Shown in pieces: positions 7,318 through 15,468 of a stretch of DNA of 46,779 nt. The notes under the pieces were generated by a model that made no database searches, was not told the origin of the DNA, and saw only the letters and a program-made list of their open reading frames with translations. Every line of letters begins with the position of its first letter. Within the stretch, counting starts at the first letter, position 1. Origin of the DNA: Roseburia inulinivorans DSM 16841 (GTDB lineage Bacteria; Bacillota; Clostridia; Lachnospirales; Lachnospiraceae); NCBI RefSeq assembly GCF_000174195.1, contig NZ_ACFY01000054.1, positions 1 to 46,779 of the forward strand, written 5' to 3'. The translations under genes were made by a program, and so were the position numbers.

Positions 7318-7520
7318 ACTTCATCAGCAGGATAAACGGAAAGCTCTTTGTACTCGGCGTCGGTCAGCGCGTTCACTTTGGAAATGGTGCGCTCTGCAAG
7401 CTCCCGTAATCCCGCGTCCATGTAAGGCAGCGCAGCGGTCATGTTCTCAATAAGCTGCGCCTTGCTTCCCTCATGGTAAATGCTCAAAAGGTTTGTTTCC
7501 TCAACAGTAAATCTATTCAT
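7314..7520 (-). CDS. TTRAP-family putative transposon-transfer assisting protein
   Basis: 68 residues, starting MNRFTVEETNLLSIYHEGSK, which matches the TTRAP family (PF14203). The ATG at 7520 is chosen over 7526 because GGAGG lies 7 bases before 7520 but only 1 base before 7526. The preceding gene stops at 7523, two bases upstream, and the next gene starts inside this stop codon. It is helical and acidic at the C-terminus. The family name comes from its genetic linkage to transfer modules; the biochemical role is unknown. Confidence 0.82.
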   Translation of the reverse strand: MNRFTVEETNLLSIYHEGSKAQLIENMTAALPYMDAGLRELAERTISKVNALTDAEYKELSVYPADEV

Positions 7521-7522
7521 GC

Positions 7523-8476
7523 TCATACCTCCAAATCGTGATTTTTTCTTTTTGCCGCTGACTTTTTCGGGGCGGCTGTTTTCTTGTCTGCGGCAAGCTG
7601 CGCCCGGACAGAGGGGCGGGGCTTTTTAATCTCTTTGTCCCGGTTCTCTCCCTTGTCAATCAGCGCATACGTTCCATGTCTGCCCTCGATTTTGGAAAAG
7701 GAAAGGGTCTTGTAAGGCAGCATGGAGAAAAGGCGGTCAATGTCCTTTGTGTTCGCAAGCTGCATGAACGCTGGGGAAAGCTCCACCATGAAATGGGTCT
7801 TGTTCGGGCTGTTCGGCGTGTCATGCCGCTTCATTTCCCGCACAATGCGCCGTGCTTCCGTTTCAATCAGTCCGTCATGCAATGCGGCGATATGGGCCTT
7901 AAAATCTCCCGGTGGAAGCTGCTCCCTGTTGCGGTGTTCCTCCCGTAAGAGCCATTTAAGAGCGTCCGGGTCGTTGGGTATGGCTTCAAAGCGTTCAAAC
8001 TTCCCAAACTGCGGGTCTGGGCTTCCGTTGAAATACTGTCCGGCGGGTATCATCTGCTCCCCGCGCTCATAAATCAGCTTTACCGTATCGGCGGGCAGCC
8101 CTTTTTCTTTGACGCGCTCATAATGGCGGGAATAGTCAAGTTCATACAGATTGCCCTTGATTTTTCCATGCTCCTTGCCTGTCAGCTCGATTGCATAGGC
8201 AAGAATACGGTCGCTTGTCTGCTCCATGTAAAAACGCCAGGTATTATGGGGCGCGGTGTCCTTTAGGAAAACGTCACGCTCCCGGAAGCAATGCGTCCCG
8301 GACGGGCGGCAAAACCATAAGAGGGTCTTATCCTCTTTACTTGCGCTTGCCGCCGTTTTTGCGATAATCTCCCTGTCAATATCAAAATCGCTTTGGTAAA
8401 AGCCTGTATTCTGCTTCATAATCGCATCGAGGGAAGCGAACACGTCTACATCTTCAAATTTATTTAATTTGCTCAT
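7523..8476 (-). CDS. ICE accessory protein of unknown function
   Basis: 317 residues, no domain I recognise with confidence. Charged and helical throughout, without a signal peptide or membrane segments, so probably cytosolic. The C-terminal ~45 residues are very basic and contain RPSVRAQLAADKK, close to PSIRAQLKADKER at the end of the adjacent 1237-residue antirestriction protein; the two may share a short interaction or localisation tail. It starts 3 bases after that gene's stop, with AGGAG as ribosome site inside the upstream stop region. Context suggests early expression with antirestriction functions, but that is inference. Confidence 0.7.
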   Translation of the reverse strand: MSKLNKFEDVDVFASLDAIMKQNTGFYQSDFDIDREIIAKTAASASKEDKTLLWFCRPSGTHCFRERDVFLKDTAPHNTWRFYMEQTSDRILAYAIELTGKEHGKIKGNLYELDYSRHYERVKEKGLPADTVKLIYERGEQMIPAGQYFNGSPDPQFGKFERFEAIPNDPDALKWLLREEHRNREQLPPGDFKAHIAALHDGLIETEARRIVREMKRHDTPNSPNKTHFMVELSPAFMQLANTKDIDRLFSMLPYKTLSFSKIEGRHGTYALIDKGENRDKEIKKPRPSVRAQLAADKKTAAPKKSAAKRKNHDLEV

Positions 8477-8479
8477 GTG

Positions 8480-11400
8480 TCAGCTCCTTTCCAAGTCCTG
8501 CGACTTCTGCTTTGCGTTCTTCTTTTTCCCCGTCCGTTCTTTGTCAGCTTTAAGCTGCGCCCGGATAGAGGGCTTTTCTTTGCCGCGTTCTTTGTCTGCC
8601 TTAATCGCTTCTGCAAGGTCAACAAGGGAAATCTGTTCCCCGGCTTTTACCTTTGCTTCCAGTTCGTCAACCGTAGGGGTGTTGTTGATGATACCGTCAA
8701 AGTTGTTGTCGTTCTGCTCGATTGTGTCCTCGACGTGCTTTAGCGGGTTTATCTTTTCCGGCTGTTGTGTCTGCTCCTGCAAAAACTCCGGCACTTCCTT
8801 GTAGCCGAAACTATCTACATAATGCGCCGCGTCCTGTCCGTTCTGATGAAGCACTACCACGTCGGAAACGGAAAGGCTGTGTCCCTTAAAATCTTTCGGG
8901 TGGTCGATATTGAAACGGGTGTAAATATCTTCAAGGGAAGTACCCGGCGTAAGCTCTGCGGAATAGACAAGCTCATAGTTTGTCTTATCAACCACATTTC
9001 CCGCCGCCTGCAGGCGGTCGTAAGGCTCAAAGCGGAAGTCCCGCGTTTCGTCCCCTTGCTTTAGCTGATAAATGGAAAAGGTGTCTTTGTCGGCTTCGGC
9101 TTCCTGCGCCTTTGCATATAGCTCCTTTACTTCTCCCTGCGTCAGCTCTCCGGCGTTCAGCCCGCCCATGAGTTCCCGGCATTTTGCAAGGCTGCCGATA
9201 TACAGCACGTCCCCGATTTTTGCCCTGCCGTTTTCCTGCGGGAGATAGGCTTGCAGGAAAAAGCGGTCGTTGTCGCCCGTTGTGCGGGGGTTGGCTTCAA
9301 TCTTGTAAATGTACTCCGGCATGGCGGCTTTTTCCCTCGGTGCGTCCTGTGCCTGTTCCTTTTGCAGTTCTGCGATATGTCCGTCAATGGAATTGATAAT
9401 CTCGGCGGCTGCGCTGCGGATTGTTTCAAGAGAGCTTTTCAGTTCGGCAAGCTCCCGTCCGGCACTCCACCCGGCAACATACCCAAAGGAATAATCGGAA
9501 GTATCAAGCCCGTAATGCTGGCACACGGTATAGGCGATACTTTCTGCCTGTACCTCACGGGTGCGGCGGTCGGGTCTGTTCTCCAAGTCCTCCAATGGTG
9601 CGTTAAGGTCAATGTCGTGCAGCTTTGCATGGGCGATTTCATGGATAAGTGTCTTTAAGGTTTGCAGCTCGCTCATGCCCTCATCAAGGGCAATACGCTT
9701 GTCCTCCAAGTGGTAGTAACCATGTGCGCCGCCCTCGATTTTTTCAAAGCCAACAGGAACAGGAGAAGTCTTTTCAAGGGCAGCGAAAACCTCCTTGTAA
9801 TGCTCCACATCTCCGGTCAGCATATTTACGGCAATGTCGGGGATTTCCTTTCCCTCGGTCTGCGATACATCAAAGACAGATACCACCTTAAAGGCGGGGA
9901 TTGTGATTTCCTTTTCTTCGGTTACGGGCTTTCCGTCCTTACCGATAATGACTTTCTGTGTTTGCGGGTCGATTTTCTCCATTTCTTTTTTAATCTTGAA
10001 CGGCGACGGGGCAAGGATTTTGATACCCTTTTGTCCTTTCATCACGTTTCGTCCAAAGTTATTTTTCCATGCGGAAAATCCGGCGATAAGGGAAGCGTCG
10101 GGCTTTTGCATGGCGATCAGCAGCGTATTGTTAAAGCTGTAATTATGAAACTTTGACATGACGCGCAGATATTCCTTGTAACGCTCGCTGTCGAACAGCT
10201 CCGTAATGCCTTGCTCCAAGCGGTCGGTTATCTCTTTGAGCTTTTCGGCTGGCTTCTCGCTCGTCAGCACGATAGGGATAACCGGGCGCGGCTCCTGCTG
10301 CTGTGCTTCGGGAATGGTCGCCGTCTGTACTGCCGGGGCTGCGTCCAGTTCGATGGTCGGCTGCGGGTAGCTCATAATGCGGTATTCCTCCGGCACGTCC
10401 CGTCCCTCAAAGTGTTTCTCCCATTCGTCGCCGCTTTCCACAAGGTAGCCGTATTCCGTAAAGCTGCCTTTTTCCTGCGCGGCGGCGTTTCGTCCAAAGG
10501 CGATAAGGTCAATGCTGTTTTTCCATTCAGCGGGCATTTGCACCATGCCGGATTTGTTAAGGTAATAATCGCCCAATTCGCGGGGATTATGTACTTCGGG
10601 GATATGCACGAAAAAGTCCTCGTTATAGGTAAAGTCAATGAGCTGCCCGATATTCTCAAAACCGTTCTTTCGCTGTGTGGCGGCGTTCAGCGCGGCAATC
10701 CCGGAAGCGTCAAGGTTTTCCAGTCGTGCCGCAAGGAAATTCAGCTCGTCCACCTGTGCCGCGCATACCATGTCATACGGCAGGGCAATGTGTCTGTCCT
10801 CCCGGTCAGAGTAGCCGTGAATGAAAAATTCCTGCGGGTTGTCTGCGGTAATGCCGACGCTTTGCATGGCTTCGTGAAGCTGCTCTTTGGTGGCGGGCAT
10901 GGAAAGCCAGTAGCCACCCGGTTCTCCCGTTTCAAAACGGGTGCGGCTGTCAATCAGGATTGCAAACTGTTCCGTTTCCTGTCCCGGTTCGGTTCTCGGT
11001 GCAGCGGCGGGACTGTCGGCGGCGGGCTGCTTGATTTCCTCGCCCTCTACGGTGTAGCCCGGTAAGAGCTGCCCGTTTACCCTAAACTGTTCCGCGTATT
11101 CCGGCGGGATAGCCGGGGAGATTTCCGTAAAAAGTTCTTCATACGCCTTGATACGCCCATTCAGATATTTTTCCATAGCTGCCCGGTCAGCAAATACCTT
11201 TCTGTCCTGTCCGGCGATTTTCGCCTGTCCGTACCCGTGGGGGCTGTTGGTGTAGACGTTCCAAGATAACGTATAGGAATATGGAATAGATTTCTGTGCT
11301 GCCTTGTCATAGCGGGTATTTTCGTACACATGATAGCTCATTTTATATACCCGGTTGCTGATAATGTGGCGGTCGTTGTCCTCGTCCTGCCACTTGTTCG

Positions 11401-12193
11401 CCGTATGCTTCACTTCGGGTACTCTTGCATACTCAATCGCCTTGTCATATAACAGGGTCTTTCCCGCCTGTTCCTCCCAGGCGGCAGCCTGTACTTTCAG
11501 ATTTTCAAAAACGGTCTGTTCCGCAGCCGCGCTTTCTTCCCGCAGCTTCATAAGCTCCGCAAGAGATAAGGCGGTCAGCGGGGAAATATCCGCGCCTTTC
11601 GTGTCAAAATAGATACCGCGCTCAATCTTCATCTTGTCGGCGGCGTCCAGTCTGTCGCGGTCGTATGAAGAATAACCTGTTTTCAATTCGTCCATTCGCT
11701 TGCTCCTTTCTTTTTCAATCATGCGGTGCATAAGTTCGTAGTCCTCAATACTCATGCTTCCGTCAAATACATAAGGGTCAAAATCTTCCCCGTCCCGGTA
11801 GGGCTTTTCGGAAAAGGGAATCCCCGCTGCATGGGCGGCGGCTCTTGCTTCCTCGATAACCTCCGGGGGAAGCCTGTCGTCATGCGCCCCGATAAAACCG
11901 TCAAGGTCATTCATGCTGTTTTCATAGTGATAGCGCACTCCGGCGGTCAGTTCGTCAAGGCTCATATCCTCGCCTAAATGCCCGCAGTAGTAGCCGTTTA
12001 GAATAACGGCGGCGGGGTCAGCCGCTTTGATTTCCTCTAACCGGCTCCTGTCAAACGGTTCTAAAGTACCGTCCACTTCAAGATGAAACAGCTCGGCGTT
12101 CCATGAACGCCCCTCTTTCCAGAACGCCACCCATGCGATACCGTCCCTAAGTTCCTCTTGATAGTCCTTTACGCTGTCGCGCAAACTTGCCAT
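8480..12193 (-). CDS. giant antirestriction fusion: ArdA + ArdC/metallopeptidase + YodL
   Basis: 1237 residues. Residues 1-400: an uncharacterised charged region. About 408-600: an ArdA-like domain with FFIHGYSDRE and the signature MPAEWKNSIDLIAFGRN, comparable to Tn916 ArdA, a DNA mimic that blocks type I restriction. About 645-790: ArdC N-terminal domain (FHNYSFNNTLLIAMQKPDAS, GQKGIKILAP), an ssDNA-binding antirestriction domain. About 795-945: zinc metallopeptidase with HEIAH at 851-855 and a downstream glutamate in VQAES (~884). About 1037-1140: YodL-like (IYQLK, RFEPYDRL, SVSDVVVL). C-terminus: basic tail shared with the next gene. ATG 12193 has AGGAGG 8 bases upstream. Likely protects incoming DNA after transfer. 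Confidence 0.85.
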   Translation of the reverse strand: MASLRDSVKDYQEELRDGIAWVAFWKEGRSWNAELFHLEVDGTLEPFDRSRLEEIKAADPAAVILNGYYCGHLGEDMSLDELTAGVRYHYENSMNDLDGFIGAHDDRLPPEVIEEARAAAHAAGIPFSEKPYRDGEDFDPYVFDGSMSIEDYELMHRMIEKERSKRMDELKTGYSSYDRDRLDAADKMKIERGIYFDTKGADISPLTALSLAELMKLREESAAAEQTVFENLKVQAAAWEEQAGKTLLYDKAIEYARVPEVKHTANKWQDEDNDRHIISNRVYKMSYHVYENTRYDKAAQKSIPYSYTLSWNVYTNSPHGYGQAKIAGQDRKVFADRAAMEKYLNGRIKAYEELFTEISPAIPPEYAEQFRVNGQLLPGYTVEGEEIKQPAADSPAAAPRTEPGQETEQFAILIDSRTRFETGEPGGYWLSMPATKEQLHEAMQSVGITADNPQEFFIHGYSDREDRHIALPYDMVCAAQVDELNFLAARLENLDASGIAALNAATQRKNGFENIGQLIDFTYNEDFFVHIPEVHNPRELGDYYLNKSGMVQMPAEWKNSIDLIAFGRNAAAQEKGSFTEYGYLVESGDEWEKHFEGRDVPEEYRIMSYPQPTIELDAAPAVQTATIPEAQQQEPRPVIPIVLTSEKPAEKLKEITDRLEQGITELFDSERYKEYLRVMSKFHNYSFNNTLLIAMQKPDASLIAGFSAWKNNFGRNVMKGQKGIKILAPSPFKIKKEMEKIDPQTQKVIIGKDGKPVTEEKEITIPAFKVVSVFDVSQTEGKEIPDIAVNMLTGDVEHYKEVFAALEKTSPVPVGFEKIEGGAHGYYHLEDKRIALDEGMSELQTLKTLIHEIAHAKLHDIDLNAPLEDLENRPDRRTREVQAESIAYTVCQHYGLDTSDYSFGYVAGWSAGRELAELKSSLETIRSAAAEIINSIDGHIAELQKEQAQDAPREKAAMPEYIYKIEANPRTTGDNDRFFLQAYLPQENGRAKIGDVLYIGSLAKCRELMGGLNAGELTQGEVKELYAKAQEAEADKDTFSIYQLKQGDETRDFRFEPYDRLQAAGNVVDKTNYELVYSAELTPGTSLEDIYTRFNIDHPKDFKGHSLSVSDVVVLHQNGQDAAHYVDSFGYKEVPEFLQEQTQQPEKINPLKHVEDTIEQNDNNFDGIINNTPTVDELEAKVKAGEQISLVDLAEAIKADKERGKEKPSIRAQLKADKERTGKKKNAKQKSQDLERS

Positions 12194-12249
12194 GTGTAAA
12201 ACCTCCTTTCGCGTATGGCAGCGCGGACGCTGCGTTTGTGGTTACATAG

Positions 12250-12393
12250 TCCTACTACGGTGCGCCCGCATTTCTGCCAAAGATTTTTGAGGATTTTTAG
12301 AGGGTTTGGGAAACTTCCCAACAAGCAAAATCCCCGCCAAGCTCGGTCAGAGTGGCAGGGATTTTACGGAAGTGGGTACCCGCTTCCTATGCT
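12250..12393 (-). other. second oriT-like element (inverted copy 2)
   Basis: Read on the minus strand it contains GCAAGCATA then GGAAGCGGGTACCCACTTCC (12387-12368), a central hairpin AAAATCCC.../...GGGATTTT, GCTTG plus the inverted repeat TTGGGAA-GT-TTCCCAA (12321-12306) and AACCCTC, then TTTGGCA...CCGTAGTAGGA (12281-12250). The same blocks occur at 4275-4425 on the plus strand, but there the TTTGGCA block comes first. Palindromes are kept although bases differ. It fills the gap between topB and the antirestriction gene; it is either a second transfer origin or a binding site for MobC or another shared regulator. Confidence 0.55.
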
Positions 12394-12395
12394 TG

Positions 12396-14492
12396 CTATT
12401 CCAGTTCTTTGTCCTTTGAAATGGTTACTTTGTAATTCACATACTTACCGCCCGTATCAGCTAAAAGCACCGTTCCGTCATAGGTTTTGCCCGTTTTTAC
12501 GGAATACAGCTTTTTGACTTTTGCCTTGCCGGATTTCAAGAGTGCAGCGGCAATCTTCGGGGTAAAGACAGTTTTTCGTTCTTCAAAGAAGCGGTCATTT
12601 TTCCACATGGTAAAGCTGCACTCTTTGTTGGAACAGTAGTAGTTTTTCTTCCCCTCATAGACCGGGGATTTACAGCGGGGGCATTTTCCAAGCTCTGTTT
12701 TCTCTGTCTTGAAAAGCTCCTGTTTCTCGCCTAACACGGAAGCATAGGTTTTTACAAGCTCCTGTGCCATTGCTTCAATTCCCTGCATGAAAGCGGCAGG
12801 GTCGGCGTTGCCCTTTGCAATCTGCGTCAGATTGTTTTCCCATGCAGCCGTAAGCTGCGGAGAAGTTAAGCTGTCCGGCAGGACGCAGACAAGGCTTGTG
12901 CCGTCTTTGGTGGGAAGTAGCTGCTTGCCCTTGCGCTCCACAAAGCCGCCTTTCACTAACTTTTCAATGACAGCGGCGCGGGTGGCAGGCGTACCAAGCC
13001 CCCGGCGTTCTGCGTCCGGGTCGGTGTCCTCATTTCCGGCGCGTTCCATAGCAGAAAGTAAGGACGCTTCATTGTGGGGCTTCGGCGGCGTCGTTTCATG
13101 CTCCGTAACCTTTGCAGCAGGGTTTTCAAAGGTCTGTCCCTCGGTAAAGTCCGGCACATCTAAAACAAGTTCGTTTTCGTCGTCGCTGTCCGGCTTCTTT
13201 TTGAGGGTAGCCCGGTAAAGCCGTTCAATGTTTTTCCACCCGGCAGCGATTACCGTCTTGCCCCTTGCCGTAAATTCATGGTCGGCGCAGGAGAAAACCG
13301 CCGTTACCGCTTCGTAAACGTGCGGCTCTGCGGTCGCCATAAGCAGACGCGCCCCGGTAAGGATAAGGATATTTCTTTCACTTTCCGGCAGCGTAGTAAG
13401 GTCAGTTTTTGCAATTTCCATAGTGGGGATAATGGCGTGGTGGTCTGATACTTTTTTGCTGTTCAGAACGCGGGAAATACTCTGTTCATAGGCTGCGCTC
13501 GCCATAAAGGGCAGCTTGCCGCAAAGCAGCGATACGATACTCGCCGCTGTGTCGCCCATGTCGTCGGTCAGATAGTTGCTGTCCGTTCTCGGATAAGTAA
13601 GCAGCTTCTTTTCATAAAGTGTCTGTGCAAGGTCAAAGGTCTGCTTTGCCGTGTACCCGTAGATACGGTTTGCTTCCCTTTGCAGAGAGGTAAGGTCAAA
13701 GAGCTTCGGCGGTATAGCGGTTTTATTTTCACGGGTCAAGGAAGTGCAGACAGCCGCCGACGCTTCGCAGGCCGCTTTCAGTTTGCCCGCTTCATCAGCG
13801 GCGCAGATCTTCGCGCTTGCCGCTTCTGCGCCGGGGAGCATAAGGCGCACATGGTAATATTTTTCTTTCTTGAAGTTCATAATGGCAGCGTCCCGGTCTA
13901 CAAGCATTTTTAGGGTTGGGGTCTGAACGCGCCCCACGTTCAAGGTTTTTCCATACAGGCAGGAGAAAAGGCGGGTCGCGTTAATGCCGATAAGCCAGTC
14001 AGCCTTTGCCCTGCATAGTGCGGAATGATAGAGAGCGTCATACCTGCGCCCGTCCTTCAGATTGTCAAAGCCGCTTTTGATGGCGTCCGTTTCCATAGAG
14101 GAAATCCAAAGACGGGTAAAGGGCTTCTTGCAGCCCGCTTGATGATAGACAAAGCGGAAAATCAATTCTCCCTCGCGTCCTGCGTCGCAGGCGTTCACGA
14201 CTTCCGAAACGTCGCTGCGCTGCATGAGGTCTTTTAAGATTTTGAATTGCTTTCCCTTGTCGGCAGCTACGGTGTACTGCCATTCCTGCGGCAGAATGGG
14301 TAAGCTGTCATAGCTCCATTTCCTGTACTGTTCCCCATAGGCGGCAGCTTCCGCAAGTCCTACCAAATGCCCGATACACCAAGAGATAACATAACCGTTC
14401 CCCTCGATATATCCGTCTTTCTTCTCCCTTACGCCAAGGGCGGCGGCAACCGCCGCCCCGACGCTGGGTTTCTCACAAATCACAAGTTTCAT
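12396..14492 (-). CDS. topB: DNA topoisomerase III (type IA)
   Basis: 698 residues. N-terminal Toprim domain beginning KLVICEKPS with the acidic ACDAGREGE motif near residue 101, active-site Tyr300 in LLTYPRTDSNYL, and a C-terminal zinc-ribbon-like region (CPRCKSPV...CSNKEC). Length and motifs fit the mobile-element TopB group found in Tn1549-like ICEs. It relaxes or decatenates single-stranded intermediates, probably during element replication and transfer. Start ATG 14492 overlaps the CD1107 stop (ATGA), so it is translationally coupled. Its TAG stop merges into the second oriT-like element. Confidence 0.93.
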   Translation of the reverse strand: MKLVICEKPSVGAAVAAALGVREKKDGYIEGNGYVISWCIGHLVGLAEAAAYGEQYRKWSYDSLPILPQEWQYTVAADKGKQFKILKDLMQRSDVSEVVNACDAGREGELIFRFVYHQAGCKKPFTRLWISSMETDAIKSGFDNLKDGRRYDALYHSALCRAKADWLIGINATRLFSCLYGKTLNVGRVQTPTLKMLVDRDAAIMNFKKEKYYHVRLMLPGAEAASAKICAADEAGKLKAACEASAAVCTSLTRENKTAIPPKLFDLTSLQREANRIYGYTAKQTFDLAQTLYEKKLLTYPRTDSNYLTDDMGDTAASIVSLLCGKLPFMASAAYEQSISRVLNSKKVSDHHAIIPTMEIAKTDLTTLPESERNILILTGARLLMATAEPHVYEAVTAVFSCADHEFTARGKTVIAAGWKNIERLYRATLKKKPDSDDENELVLDVPDFTEGQTFENPAAKVTEHETTPPKPHNEASLLSAMERAGNEDTDPDAERRGLGTPATRAAVIEKLVKGGFVERKGKQLLPTKDGTSLVCVLPDSLTSPQLTAAWENNLTQIAKGNADPAAFMQGIEAMAQELVKTYASVLGEKQELFKTEKTELGKCPRCKSPVYEGKKNYYCSNKECSFTMWKNDRFFEERKTVFTPKIAAALLKSGKAKVKKLYSVKTGKTYDGTVLLADTGGKYVNYKVTISKDKELE

Positions 14493-15187
14493 TCTTCCTC
14501 GTCCTCCTGTTCGGTGTCTGCGCTGTCAGCTTCTTCCGGCTCGTCCTCGTCGTATTCGTCAAAATCGAACTCGTCAAGGTCGGTGCTGCCTTTCACGTTC
14601 TGTTTCGGTTTCATAAACTTAACGTAGTAGAGGGCTGCGCCGCCGCCAAGCAAGCCCACGACAAGGAAAATCAAAAGCCCGCCCATGCCGTTCTGGGGCT
14701 GCTCCTGCTCGGCGGGTTCCTCCGGCGTGGCTTCCTTGCCTGTGCAGCTATCCATGTTGACAGAGCAGGCGGGGCAGGCGGTGTTTACTTCGCCCGCCTT
14801 GCATTTCTCGGTACAGTTGCAGACAGCCGGGGGTTGTTCGGTCTGTTCCTCCCCGATAATCGCCATAAGGTCGCTTTCGTCTACTTGATTTAGGAAGTGG
14901 ACGGAATTTTCCCCCTCGGCTGCCCGGTCAACGATAATGTAAAAATAGTTGCCACCTTTGCTTTTCACGACGATAAACTGCTTATCCTCGGCAGCGTCCC
15001 CGTCAATGTCGTCCACAAGGGTCATGTTGCCCTCCGGGGTCAAGGGCTGCGGCTCGGTTTCCACGATTACGCCGCTGTCGTCGGTTTCTTCCGTCGGGGT
15101 CTGTGCATAGGCGGTAACGGAAAAGCCGCCCACAAGGACAAGGGCGGCGCAAAGTACGGTAAGGCTTGCAAGGATTTTATTCTTCAT
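14489..15187 (-). CDS. CD1107-family mobile element protein (DUF4366)
   Basis: 232 residues with a signal peptide (LASLTVLCAALVLVGGFSVTAYA, cleavage probably after AYA at 28), an extracellular part with a cysteine cluster (CNCTEKCKAGEVNTACPACS), one transmembrane segment (MGGLLIFLVVGLLGGGAALYY) and a strongly acidic cytosolic tail. This matches the CD1107/DUF4366 family of clostridial conjugative elements. ATG 15187 is preferred because AGGAGG lies 9 bases upstream; ATG 15193 is too close to it. The start lies in the last codons of the DUF4315 gene. It is probably a cell-surface component of the transfer machine. Confidence 0.88.
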   Translation of the reverse strand: MKNKILASLTVLCAALVLVGGFSVTAYAQTPTEETDDSGVIVETEPQPLTPEGNMTLVDDIDGDAAEDKQFIVVKSKGGNYFYIIVDRAAEGENSVHFLNQVDESDLMAIIGEEQTEQPPAVCNCTEKCKAGEVNTACPACSVNMDSCTGKEATPEEPAEQEQPQNGMGGLLIFLVVGLLGGGAALYYVKFMKPKQNVKGSTDLDEFDFDEYDEDEPEEADSADTEQEDEEE

Positions 15188-15434
15188 CTGCATTGTCCTC
15201 CTGTTCCTCATAGTCTGCGGGCATAGGGGCAATGCCCGGAATACCTCCGCCCGCAAGCATAGCGGTAAGCTCCTGCGGGGTAAGGCGCATAGAGCGCACA
15301 AGCTGAACGATTTGCAGATTTTCCGCTTCGGTTTTCTGTGCTTCCAGTCCGCGCAGCCTGTTCTGATACTCCGTGATTTTCTCACGGGTCTTTTGGATTT
15401 CCTTGTCAATTCTTTCGATTTTACTCATTGCCAT
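15177..15434 (-). CDS. DUF4315 family protein
   Basis: 85 residues. Residues ~5-38 form a coiled coil (IERIDKEIQKTREKITEYQN), followed by LTPQELTAMLAGG and an acidic end, as in the DUF4315 family that always accompanies CD1107/CD1108 genes. AGGAG lies about 9 bases before the ATG at 15434; MSK at 15428 is an alternative. It overlaps the next gene by 11 bases. Function unknown; the coiled coil suggests assembly with neighbouring T4SS proteins. Confidence 0.85.
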   Translation of the reverse strand: MAMSKIERIDKEIQKTREKITEYQNRLRGLEAQKTEAENLQIVQLVRSMRLTPQELTAMLAGGGIPGIAPMPADYEEQEDNADEE

Positions 15435-15468
15435 AAAATTTTTCTCCTTTCGATTTTCAAAAAATGTG

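Noticed and set aside
10211..11065. 284-codon open frame on the plus strand
   Set aside because: It lies wholly antisense to the antirestriction fusion, has no ribosome site and is a GC-rich shadow.
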